Source: VGMD01 sp964552055
GTDB taxonomy: Bacteria > Chlamydiota > Chlamydiia > Chlamydiales > 2-12-FULL-49-11
Assembly: GCA_964552055.1 (NCBI GenBank)
Contig: CAZKFL010000004.1
Coordinates: 27,220-91,219 of the forward strand
DNA: 64,000 bases
Reading direction: 5' to 3'
This document shows, one piece after another, positions 1 through 7,402 of the stretch. A program made the position numbers and the translations under genes. The stretch's first letter is position 1, and the number at the start of each line of letters is the position of its first letter. Under the pieces are notes generated by a model. That model was given only the letters and a program-made list of their open reading frames with translations, had not been told where the DNA came from and did no database searches.

Positions 1-2
1 GG

Positions 3-299
3 ATGTCCGATGAAATAAAACTTCCGCTAATAGAAAGGATAAAAGCTACTACTATGAAGTGGTACGTCCAGTATCAATCAAAAGAAGTTACAAAAGCTGA
101 TGCTGAAGTGCTTTTACATAAAATAAAGAGTTTCGTTGAAAATAAACCTGTGGAAGGCGAGCCCCTTGCAAATCCTATAATGGAAGAAGCTTTCCAAAGT
201 TATCTAGAGATTGGCAAAGATTTTCCTCTTGATAAAGTTGATGCATATTGGATTGTAAGGATTAATAATTTGCAGATTTGTGTGAATAATTTAGCTTAG
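3..299 (+). CDS. hypothetical protein, 98 aa
   Basis: Short acidic/basic protein with no recognised domain, signal peptide or membrane segment. The ATG lies two bases from the window edge, so the true start could be further upstream. It is followed by a strong hairpin (344-386), which supports a real transcription unit ending here. Function unknown. Confidence 0.5.
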   Translation: MSDEIKLPLIERIKATTMKWYVQYQSKEVTKADAEVLLHKIKSFVENKPVEGEPLANPIMEEAFQSYLEIGKDFPLDKVDAYWIVRINNLQICVNNLA

Positions 300-343
300 A
301 TCAAAAATGGATTGATAATTTGAAAATGATTTCTTCATAGATC

Positions 344-386
344 AATCTTCCAAGTTCCGGCGTCTGGCACCGGAACTTGGAAGATT
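344..386. terminator. 17-bp perfect hairpin between convergent genes
   Basis: Bases 344-360 are the exact reverse complement of 370-386, with a 9-base loop at 361-369. There is no long T run, but the hairpin sits between a plus-strand gene ending at 299 and a minus-strand gene ending at 427. A bidirectional terminator is the simplest reading. A structured repeat is the alternative. Confidence 0.6.
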
Positions 387-426
387 AACTCAATTATATA
401 AATTTTAAAGGATTGGCTCCGCTAGA

Positions 427-786
427 CTAAATCCATTCGGGGTTTGTTACGGTTTTTTCCGAAGCAGTAGTTCCCGTATTAATAACTTCTTTAGGCTCGA
501 AAAGTAAAATATGAGCTTCTTCATTTGCATAGGGCAAGTGTTCTACGCCTTTCGGAATAATTGCAAATTCACCCTCTTTCAATTGAATTTCTCCATCTCT
601 CAGCTTGATATTTAATTGCCCTTTTATAACAAGAAAAAACTCATCTTCATTTTCGTGCGAATGCCAGACAAATTCGCCTTTAGCTTTAAATATTTTTACA
701 TAAGAGTTATTGAGCTCCCCCAGAATTTTTGGAGTCCAATAAGCATTAAATAATTGAAATTTATCCTTTAGATTGACTTTGCTCAT
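427..786 (-). CDS. cupin-domain protein
   Basis: A 119-aa single-domain cupin. The first cupin motif is visible around residues 41-55 (WHSHENEDEFFLVIKG, metal-binding His/His/Glu) and the second around residues 72-85 (EGEFAIIPKGVEHLP). Such small cupins bind a metal and act as isomerases, dioxygenases or sensors; the substrate cannot be told from sequence. It is divergent from the MerR-type regulator at 962 and shares a 175-bp intergenic region with it, so it is a plausible target of that regulator. Confidence 0.8.
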   Translation of the reverse strand: MSKVNLKDKFQLFNAYWTPKILGELNNSYVKIFKAKGEFVWHSHENEDEFFLVIKGQLNIKLRDGEIQLKEGEFAIIPKGVEHLPYANEEAHILLFEPKEVINTGTTASEKTVTNPEWI

Positions 787-885
787 TTTTTTCTCCTATT
801 TCTGCCGAGTATCTCATACCATAGAATTTCTCTGCTATAGAGGCATGAATTTTCATTGATAGAAATTAATTTAAATAAATAGTTA

Positions 886-917
886 TTGACCCTCACGCAT
901 ACGTTATTGTGTATATT
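886..917 (+). promoter_or_regulatory. MerR-type promoter with 20-bp spacer
   Basis: A TTGACC -35 box (886-891) and a TATATT -10 box (912-917) are separated by 20 bases. This overlong spacing is characteristic of promoters activated by MerR-family proteins. The spacer contains the imperfect dyad CAC...GTG (about 893-910). The gene downstream is itself a MerR/TipAS regulator, so autoregulation is inferred. Confidence 0.5.
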
Positions 918-961
918 TACGGCATCTTTTAAAATCATGGTGATTTAAGAGATGAGGATCA

Positions 962-1852
962 ATGGGATATACAGTAAAAAAGCTTAGTATGCTTTCAGGT
1001 GTGTCGATTCGAACCCTTCATTTTTATGAGGAGGTGGGGATTTTAAAACCTGCCTATTATGGAGAAAATGGGTATCGGTACTATGAGGAGAAAGAGCTTT
1101 TGCTTTTGCAACAAATTCTTTTTTATAAAGAACTTGGATTTACTATTAAGCAAATTCAAGTAGTACTAGGAAAAAGCGATTTCGATCAGCTACAAGCTTT
1201 AAGGTCACATAAAGTGGCTCTTAGTAAGGAGCATGAGCGCCGGGGAATACTGTTGCAAACCATTGATAATACCATTAAACACTTACAAGGAATCTATAAA
1301 ATGAAAGAAGACGAAATGTATTATGGCTTTATCTCCAAAGAGCAACAGGCCGAATATATGAATTATTTAAAAAATAAAATTGGTGATGACCATCCTTTTT
1401 TTGAAGAATCTGAAAGAAAGATTCAAGCAATGGGTAAAGCCGGCTTAGAGAGAACTCAAAAAGAGGGGGATGTTATCTTTAGAGAGCTTGCAAACTTGAA
1501 AGAAAAGGGCGTCTCATCTGATTCTAAAGAAGTCCAAGTAATTGTGTTAAAACTTTATAACTGGGTTAAACATTTTTGGACCCCGGATAAAGAATCGTTT
1601 CGAGGACTCGGTAATGGTTATACCGATCTAGCTTGGAAACCTTTCTTTGAAAAATTTGAATTNNNNNNNNNNGGGAATTTAGCTTCTTTCTTGTACTTTT
1701 TGCAAGAAAAACACCCTAAATCGTTCAAAAAAATAGAAATGACTGTCCGTTCTGTCGCGCCTTTCTTTGAAAAATTTGATCCCCATCATCCAAAACTTGC
1801 AAAGTTTCTAGCTGATGGAATGAAGATTTTCGCAGAGAAAAATCTTAAATAA
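962..1852 (+). CDS. MerR family regulator with TipAS-like effector domain (contains assembly gap)
   Basis: Residues 1-70 form a MerR winged helix-turn-helix (YTVKKLSMLSGVSIRTLHFY, then GYRYY). A linker helix follows, and then a C-terminal region of about 180 residues resembling the TipAS antibiotic-recognition domain found in TipA, SkgA and Mta. Ten N at 1663-1672 interrupt the coding sequence, so four residues are unknown and the frame across the gap is not guaranteed. A 20-base direct repeat (1640-1659 and 1760-1779) lies beside the gap. Likely a ligand-sensing activator; the ligand is unknown. Confidence 0.8.
   Translation: MGYTVKKLSMLSGVSIRTLHFYEEVGILKPAYYGENGYRYYEEKELLLLQQILFYKELGFTIKQIQVVLGKSDFDQLQALRSHKVALSKEHERRGILLQTIDNTIKHLQGIYKMKEDEMYYGFISKEQQAEYMNYLKNKIGDDHPFFEESERKIQAMGKAGLERTQKEGDVIFRELANLKEKGVSSDSKEVQVIVLKLYNWVKHFWTPDKESFRGLGNGYTDLAWKPFFEKFEXXXXGNLASFLYFLQEKHPKSFKKIEMTVRSVAPFFEKFDPHHPKLAKFLADGMKIFAEKNLK
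1663..1672. other. assembly gap (10 N)
   Basis: Ten ambiguous bases inside the regulator gene. The number may be a placeholder rather than a measured length. The 20 bases at 1640-1659 recur at 1760-1779, so a collapsed repeat is a likely cause. Confidence 0.95.
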
Positions 1853-1906
1853 TTTTTATGTTGGGTCAGAGTGAAAACATTTTGGCCCTATTTGCTGTTA
1901 TGCTGC

Positions 1907-3043
1907 TCAATGTCGGATAAAATGAGTTATTACAAAGTTTTGCAGTTTATGTGTCTCTTGTAAATCTCCTGTATAGGGAATATCGGGGTGGTAAGGAACG
2001 TTGTGTCCACGAGGTCGATTTCTATACACTTTGATGGGGTAGCCTAAAAATCCTTTGTTGCTAGGAAGAGCGACTCGTCTTAATTCCATATATACGCTAT
2101 CTGCATTTGTCGTTTCGCCTAAAAAGCTTATATTTGCATTCAATGCTTTAAGAGAGTCAATGAAGTCTAGACAGGCGCTTCCACACTTTCTGTCGATGAT
2201 TACAATTAAGGGGCCATTAAATAATTTTGGAGCGCTTGAAGCGCTTTGTGGGGGTGGGGAGCCTGTATCGCTGTAAAAACTTTCTCCCTTTGAATAGGCT
2301 GTAAGCATTCCCTCATAAGTAATTTCCATTTGTTTAATCATAGGATGCGTCTCACCAAATTCACCTTTCAATTGCTCAACAAGACCTTTTGCATGCTCTA
2401 TATTTTCAGGGCTTGCTCGCCACTCCGTATAGACAGCTTGATTTGCTTTAAATAACGCCTCATTAACGTGCTCTACACCAAAAAGCGACTTTAAAAGCTC
2501 ATCGCCCCATGTAGAGTCGCCACCACCATTTCCTCGTATGTCGATTACAACCTTTTGGCTCCTAAGAGATGGTAAGGCCGTTATCAACTCATTAAGCTTG
2601 GCAATCTCTTCTTGCTTGGGTTCAAATGTGTGTAAATGGATCCAAGCGGTCCCATTTATTAATTTCTCAATACCAAATCGTGGCATGATTCGCACTGTTG
2701 CGGGCGAATTTTGATTCGTTGATTTATAAAAAACACCGAGGTGGGAGTCATGAAAACTTTCACCAAATTCTTCAATAATTTTAGCTTTTTCTTCATCGGT
2801 TCCAGCATTAGAAAGCTTTTCCAGTGCGCTCGCAAAATTTTTTTCCAATTGCTGGGAAAAATCAGGGTCCAATTGATTATGCATGCCTGGATGGTTCTCT
2901 ATGAGTGTCTTTCGAACAAATAGGAGATCTTTAGTAAATGACTCTTCACGATTTATAATAATAAAATTTTTACTAATACTATTCGAAGGTTTCTGAAAAG
3001 TACGCACTTCTTCATATAGGGCAGGTTGGTAATTATCTATCAT
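1907..3043 (-). CDS. S41-family (tail-specific-like) peptidase
   Basis: A 378-aa protein with S41 core signatures: VVIDIRGNGGGDSTWGDELL near residues 165-185, and GSACLDFIDSL near residue 290, where the catalytic Ser of this family lies in a GSA context. A downstream conserved FLGETT strand also fits. No PDZ domain or signal peptide is evident, so it is closer to the short S41 peptidases (DUF/IRBP-like) than to CtpA/Tsp. An effector or periplasmic role cannot be decided. Convergent with the MerR gene. Confidence 0.75.
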   Translation of the reverse strand: MIDNYQPALYEEVRTFQKPSNSISKNFIIINREESFTKDLLFVRKTLIENHPGMHNQLDPDFSQQLEKNFASALEKLSNAGTDEEKAKIIEEFGESFHDSHLGVFYKSTNQNSPATVRIMPRFGIEKLINGTAWIHLHTFEPKQEEIAKLNELITALPSLRSQKVVIDIRGNGGGDSTWGDELLKSLFGVEHVNEALFKANQAVYTEWRASPENIEHAKGLVEQLKGEFGETHPMIKQMEITYEGMLTAYSKGESFYSDTGSPPPQSASSAPKLFNGPLIVIIDRKCGSACLDFIDSLKALNANISFLGETTNADSVYMELRRVALPSNKGFLGYPIKVYRNRPRGHNVPYHPDIPYTGDLQETHKLQNFVITHFIRH

Positions 3044-3141
3044 ATAAAATATTTTACTATGTATTGAAACTATAATTATTTTAACACATAATTACATTTT
3101 AAACTAGTCCGCTGACAGATATTTTGGCTCTTTCTATCTGC

Positions 3142-3201
3142 GCCTGGCCAAGAGAGATGTTCTGACAGTCGCTGCAGGCGGCGGGTCATCCTTTCGTTTA
3201 T
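3142..3201. repeat. 60-bp dispersed repeat, copy A
   Basis: The segment from the ctggccaagaga block to the cgttta block is nearly identical to 4870-4930, with only about five differences. Here it lies just downstream of the stop of the cysteine-protease-like gene at 3209. In copy B it lies inside an open reading frame. Confidence 0.8.
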
Positions 3202-3208
3202 GAGGATA

Positions 3209-4171
3209 TTATAGGCGGGACTTTGGTTTTGGTTGTAGTGTCGGATGAGCATGTACACCGTAAGCTTCGGGAGTCTCATGTAGCTGTCCTTCCGCATTAA
3301 TGCCTGTTTTAATAATAAATGGGGAGGTTATTGCGGCTGTAAAGGTTTTGTATGATTCAACATATATGCGTTTTCCTGTGACTGGGCAGCTGCTATCATT
3401 GGGATCGTTATAGTAGATATTTTCGCAATCGCCTAGTTTTTCGGCTCCGATTAGTATGATCACATGTCTTTCGTTATATTCATCGCATTTGGACCATTCA
3501 GGAAAATAGTAAATTGCCCGTGCAGCAATTTTGCGAGTAGAGCAACTTGCACTTGATGAGTAGGATGAGATTCCTAAATTGCCAGCTACGGCCATAGGTC
3601 CATAATTTTTTAAAATTTGAATAAGGTTCTTAATTGGTTGATCAGGAGTCCATTTTGATGGTTGTAATTGGTATTTCATCATCATTGTATGGATCACAAA
3701 ATTCTGAAGAAGGAATCTTTTAACTTTTAGGGGTAGGTCATCCCAAAGTTTTAGCTCAAATTTTATCAGCATTGTTTGTGTCATTTGAGAAAGGCTATTC
3801 CAATCTTTAGCACGACCGCTTGCGCTAATAAACATATCAATCGGATTAATACCAAATGCAGTTAAGAGGGCTCTATCACAATGGCTTATATCAGCTAAAA
3901 ACTCATCTGGAATCTTGTTAGAATAGGGATGACGTACAGCGCAAGCGGTTACTTGTTTACGCCATAAAGAAATTGCTTTTTCAATGGTTCTAGATTCGCT
4001 ATCAGAAGCGCCATGAAAAGGGCCAATACGTACTCTTAATGGCAAAAAACCATAATAGGAACATGTAGGACCTTTTTGTCTGGATTGAGTGACACGAAAA
4101 CGGTCGTCCTCTACCCCATATCCTTTAAAAGATTCTCGTCGGTCAGGTTTGCCCGGCGGTAATTCCCACAA
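3209..4171 (-). CDS. probable papain-like (C39/AvrRpt2-type) cysteine protease, possible effector
   Basis: A 320-aa protein. I infer a catalytic triad of Cys37 (QKGPTCSYYG), His236 (ERHVIILIGAE) and Asn255/Asp256 (NIYYNDPND). The NYGPMAVAGN segment near residue 190 is typical of C39/AvrRpt2-like papain folds, which pair a GP(L/M)xVxG strand with an HxxxxxG strand and a YxNDP turn. The only start is TTG at 4171, and the frame is open for 15 more codons upstream, so the true N-terminus or an upstream frameshift is uncertain. It probably acts on host or envelope substrates; the substrate is unknown. Confidence 0.5.
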   Translation of the reverse strand: MWELPPGKPDRRESFKGYGVEDDRFRVTQSRQKGPTCSYYGFLPLRVRIGPFHGASDSESRTIEKAISLWRKQVTACAVRHPYSNKIPDEFLADISHCDRALLTAFGINPIDMFISASGRAKDWNSLSQMTQTMLIKFELKLWDDLPLKVKRFLLQNFVIHTMMMKYQLQPSKWTPDQPIKNLIQILKNYGPMAVAGNLGISSYSSSASCSTRKIAARAIYYFPEWSKCDEYNERHVIILIGAEKLGDCENIYYNDPNDSSCPVTGKRIYVESYKTFTAAITSPFIIKTGINAEGQLHETPEAYGVHAHPTLQPKPKSRL

Positions 4172-4414
4172 GATTGCATCGGATGTATTGGTAAGCCTTT
4201 CGATGATTGCTACCTTTTAAGTAAATTAAAGTTACGTAAGATAGTATTATATTGTGTTTTTTATAAAACGCAAACGGTAAATAAGATATGGGATTTATTT
4301 GAAATAATTAAGAATTTCTCTATCTATTCTCCACTAGGAAGAGATTAGCATTTTTCCAAATCCTTGCGGATTTTTTGGTTTTTGAGAGATTTATAATTTA
4401 TGCTAGTCTATTAA

Positions 4415-4837
4415 TTAATGACCGCGATGCTTTTCTTTCTTTTTGTCTTGCTTCAAGGCGAATTGCTCGTCTTTACGAGCTTGTTTTTCATCGCTGCTAA
4501 CACTTTTGCGTTCTTTCTTTTTTTTCTCAATCTCTTCTCTCATATAGTCTTGCGCAAAGGTCGAAGGCTGTGCTGTTTCCCTCATCTTTTCCATTTCTCG
4601 GCGAACCTCTCTTTGTACTCTTTTTCGATTCATGCGTTGAATTTGAATAGTGATTTCTTTAGTCTCTCCAAATTTTAATTCATGCCAATGGTTAAGAATA
4701 AACTCATGAACTTCCGGATCTGCAGGTTCCCCACCAAAAATATGCCTTGCAACAGCATAACCTTCCTTATCTGTTCTCTCAAAAATTCCGATCCAAAATC
4801 GCCTTTCAAAAAAAATTGTTGCCTTGACTGTGACCAT
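4415..4837 (-). CDS. yjdF: YjdF family protein (DUF2992)
   Basis: A 140-aa protein opening with MVTVKATIFFERRFWIGIFE, followed by AVARHIFGGEPADPEVHEFI, which matches the YjdF/DUF2992 family as I remember it. The C-terminal 60 residues are a highly charged Lys/Glu helix. Molecular function is unsettled. It lies 14 bp downstream of the gene at 4852-5244 on the same strand, so the two are probably cotranscribed. Confidence 0.75.
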   Translation of the reverse strand: MVTVKATIFFERRFWIGIFERTDKEGYAVARHIFGGEPADPEVHEFILNHWHELKFGETKEITIQIQRMNRKRVQREVRREMEKMRETAQPSTFAQDYMREEIEKKKKERKSVSSDEKQARKDEQFALKQDKKKEKHRGH

Positions 4838-4851
4838 ATAACCTTAAAACA

Positions 4852-5244
4852 TTAACGAGAAAACCATGACCGTCTGGCTAAGAGAGGCGTTCTGACAGTC
4901 GCTGTAGGCGGCGGGTCATCCTTCCGTTTATACTGCATGTAATGCGTATATATTGGGAGCATTCTTTGATTAACCACAACTGTTAAAGCTTCATCTCTAG
5001 GATAATAGGTGCCTGATAGATTATGTATTTCAGAAATCTTTGCTTTATCAAGCTTTTCTGAAAACTCTAGATATATTTCACTTACCTTAGATTCCAATGC
5101 AGTATCTTGGAGCAAATTAGTCAAAAGAAACTTGATGCTTATGTCCCAAGGAAATTGTAGAGAACGTCCAATAGAAATTTCAGGAGGTTTATAAAGGCGA
5201 CCTTCTAACGTTACCGCCCCAACTGGATCAAATGACATAGACAT
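4852..5244 (-). CDS. hypothetical protein, 130 aa
   Basis: No recognised domain. The C-terminal segment (KRKDDPPPTATVRTPLLARR) is encoded by a 60-bp sequence that recurs at 3142-3201, so this terminus may have been acquired by recombination. It is the first gene of a probable two-gene unit with yjdF. It is divergent from the F-box gene at 5445. Confidence 0.5.
   Translation of the reverse strand: MSMSFDPVGAVTLEGRLYKPPEISIGRSLQFPWDISIKFLLTNLLQDTALESKVSEIYLEFSEKLDKAKISEIHNLSGTYYPRDEALTVVVNQRMLPIYTHYMQYKRKDDPPPTATVRTPLLARRSWFSR
4870..4930. repeat. 60-bp dispersed repeat, copy B
   Basis: Near-identical to 3142-3201 in the same orientation. In this copy the repeat encodes the C-terminus of the 130-aa hypothetical protein. 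Confidence 0.8.
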
Positions 5245-5444
5245 ACCTTAGACTATACAAAATAGACCTAAAAAGAGCAAGATTCATTCCTTCATTCCTT
5301 AAGTAAAATAAAATCTAAGAGTTGCGCTCAATATGTATGGTAATTATTTGAGAAAAAAAATAGTGCGTAAAGTCAATTGAACTGCTATTATTACAGTCGA
5401 TAATATTATTAACTTTAATAGACAATAAAATTGAAGGGATATTT

Positions 5445-6206
5445 ATGACTTCACTACCATCTCCAATAGAGCACCTACCTAATCTTCTTAGAAATTCGAT
5501 TTTTGGATTTTTACCCCCAGAAGATATTGTTCGAAGTAGGCGCGTTTGTAAAAAATTCGAAGCGACATCACTTGATCTTCGAGTATGGAGTGTCAAGGGT
5601 TTCAGTGCAGTGCCCAAAATTCGTGTTATAGATTCAAGTGCATGGCTCCCTTTTGGATTTGAAATAGAAGATACCTCTCCTCTGGATTGCGCTAGCTTAT
5701 TTAGTATGGCTCGTTCTTGGGCTTTAGTAAAGGATGTTGGATTTACAGTAATGAAAATTCCAAAAGGTCTTACCATAAATTTCTTAAAAGAGGCCCTAGG
5801 TCCGGATAGCTTTACTGACCCGAGAGTTGTGGCAGTTCTTGAGACGGAAGCAGTTTCAGAAACTTATCAAATGGTTATTACAAATGCGAACCTTATAAAT
5901 AGCACGCGCAAAACAATGAAGGATCTTCGAACCGCAGTTAACGCAAGAGGGAGCGAAATACCTAGTGCTATCGAGCTGCTGTCATTGATGCTTTTGACAA
6001 AAAGTGTGTTTGGAAAACATCCATATTCTCGAGATGATTATCCAAAATATTCTTGTGAACATTACACACGGTGCCGGGACGCTGTACCTTGGGAAGGTTA
6101 TTCAATCTATCTTTCTGGTTATAGTTCAATAACAGGGACTCTTGCTGAGCGTATTAGAGACTGCGAAGGATATACCATTGGAATTGGCGCTGTGCGCCGT
6201 CTTTAA
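5445..6206 (+). CDS. F-box protein, putative host SCF adaptor
   Basis: A 253-aa protein. Residues 6-48 form an F-box (IEHLPNLLRNSIFGFLPPED, then IVRSRRVCKKFEATSLDLRVW), the Skp1-binding motif of eukaryotic SCF ligases. The remainder shares landmarks with the F-box-like protein at 43447: an IPKGLT-type turn, a conserved MVITNANLINSTRK/WVLLSNSILEGSR block, and a C-terminal IGIGA/IGVGA. No membrane segment. RBS GAAGGG is well placed. F-box expansions are known in Parachlamydia-like bacteria, where they are thought to be secreted effectors. The C-terminal part probably recruits the substrate. Confidence 0.8.
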   Translation: MTSLPSPIEHLPNLLRNSIFGFLPPEDIVRSRRVCKKFEATSLDLRVWSVKGFSAVPKIRVIDSSAWLPFGFEIEDTSPLDCASLFSMARSWALVKDVGFTVMKIPKGLTINFLKEALGPDSFTDPRVVAVLETEAVSETYQMVITNANLINSTRKTMKDLRTAVNARGSEIPSAIELLSLMLLTKSVFGKHPYSRDDYPKYSCEHYTRCRDAVPWEGYSIYLSGYSSITGTLAERIRDCEGYTIGIGAVRRL

Positions 6207-6274
6207 TACGATCGTTCTCAGTAGGTAGATAAGAGAGTATTCATTATAAGCCCTGCGGCGTTTTTAGTAAATTC

Positions 6275-6304
6275 TTGACTAACTAGTCTTCTAAAAGATA
6301 AAAT
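6275..6304 (+). promoter_or_regulatory. putative sigma-66/70-type promoter upstream of the yhcG-murD unit
   Basis: TTGACT (6275-6280) and TAAAAT (6299-6304) are separated by 18 bases. The site lies 28 bp upstream of the start at 6332. It is the best promoter candidate for the nuclease-murD-nlpD-ftsW-murG run, which has no comparable site closer to murD. Confidence 0.5.
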
Positions 6305-6331
6305 TTAATCTATTTAATTTTTTGAGAACAT

Positions 6332-7402
6332 ATGTTTGATCTAGAAAATAAAAAATCAGATGTTGATGGAAAGGATCACGATTTTCTTCCTAATAAAGAA
6401 TATGTTACTTTGGTTGCTGATCTTAAAAAGAGGGTTCAAGAATCTCAGGTAAAAGCATTTGTGTCTGTCAATAAGGAGCTTATTAAGCTTTATTGGGAAA
6501 TTGGTAAAGCCATTATTGAAAAGCAAAAAGAGTCTAGTTGGGGCTCTAAATTTGTAGATAGACTTGCTAAAGATTTAAGATCGATGTTTCCTGAAATGCA
6601 AGGGTTTTCTCTAAGAAATGTACGGTATATGGTTAAGTTTGCGAGAGAATATCCAGAATTTTCAATTGTGCAGCAGGTTGCTGCACAATTGCCATGGGGA
6701 CATAACATGCTTATCTTAGATAAATTGGGCGAGATTGAGGCGCGAGTTTGGTATGGTGAAAAAACATTAGAAAATGGATGGAGTCGTAGTGTGCTTTCCC
6801 ATTGGATTGATAGTAATTTATACGAGCGGCAAGGGAAAGGGATTTCAAATTTTAAAGATACTCTTATTGCGCCTCAATCTGATTTGGCTAGGGAGATGCT
6901 AAAGGATCCATTTTGCTTTGATTTTGTTGCTCTCAGGAAGGACTTTGATGAAAGGGAGTTGGAAAATGGGCTTCTAGATCATATTCAGAAATTTTTATTG
7001 GAACTAGGTGCAGGATTTGCCTTTGTTGGCAGGCAGGTTCATCTTGAAATTGGCGGGCAAGATTTTTATGTGGATTTGCTTTTTTATCATTTGAAGCTGA
7101 GGTGTTATATTGTAATAGAGTTGAAAGCGACAGAATTTAACCCAGAGTATTCAGGTAAGGTAAACTTCTATCTAACGGCTGTGGACAAATTACTTAAGGC
7201 GCCAGATGATAAGCCAACAATTGGGATGATTTTATGTAAGACAAAAAATAAAATTGTTGCGGAATATGCTCTTCAAGATATTCGAAAACCGATCGGCATT
7301 TCTGAATATGAAACAAAAATCATAGAGTCGCTTCCAGATAACTTAAAAAGTTCGTTACCAACTATTGAAGAAATTGAAGAGGAACTCTGCCAGAGATTAT
7401 GA
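6332..7402 (+). CDS. YhcG-type PDDEXK nuclease (DUF1016)
   Basis: A 356-aa protein with both halves of the YhcG/DUF1016 family. An N-terminal helical domain runs to about residue 150 (FVSVNKELIKLYWEIGKAII, FSLRNVRYMVKFAREYP, PWGHNMLILDK). The C-terminal PDDEXK nuclease domain carries FYVDLLFYH near residue 246 and the E-x-K core IELKATEF near residue 264. These nucleases are often associated with mobile DNA or genome maintenance. The stop codon overlaps the murD start in an ATGA, so murD translation is probably coupled to it. I recall mraY/murF at this position in Chlamydia. Confidence 0.9.
   Translation: MFDLENKKSDVDGKDHDFLPNKEYVTLVADLKKRVQESQVKAFVSVNKELIKLYWEIGKAIIEKQKESSWGSKFVDRLAKDLRSMFPEMQGFSLRNVRYMVKFAREYPEFSIVQQVAAQLPWGHNMLILDKLGEIEARVWYGEKTLENGWSRSVLSHWIDSNLYERQGKGISNFKDTLIAPQSDLAREMLKDPFCFDFVALRKDFDERELENGLLDHIQKFLLELGAGFAFVGRQVHLEIGGQDFYVDLLFYHLKLRCYIVIELKATEFNPEYSGKVNFYLTAVDKLLKAPDDKPTIGMILCKTKNKIVAEYALQDIRKPIGISEYETKIIESLPDNLKSSLPTIEEIEEELCQRL

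Noticed and set aside
3076..3297. 73-aa reverse-strand ORF overlapping the end of the cysteine protease-like gene
   Set aside because: It overlaps the protease gene in another frame and then runs through the 60-bp repeat. No RBS or family support.
4358..4380. Hairpin aaatcc/ggattt followed by T, terminator-like on the plus strand
   Set aside because: Both neighbouring genes are on the minus strand, where the hairpin lacks a T run, so I could not assign it a transcript.
5315..5776. 153-aa reverse-strand ORF
   Set aside because: Antisense to the F-box gene, with low-complexity translation; the plus-strand frame has a clear F-box.
6490..6708. 72-aa reverse-strand ORF and similar ones inside murD, priA, lysS and the M16 gene
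   Set aside because: Shadows of well-supported coding frames on the other strand.
6332..7402. Reading the YhcG-type protein plus murD as a toxin-antitoxin pair
   Set aside because: murD is a complete biosynthetic enzyme and no small antitoxin ORF is present; only translational coupling is supported.
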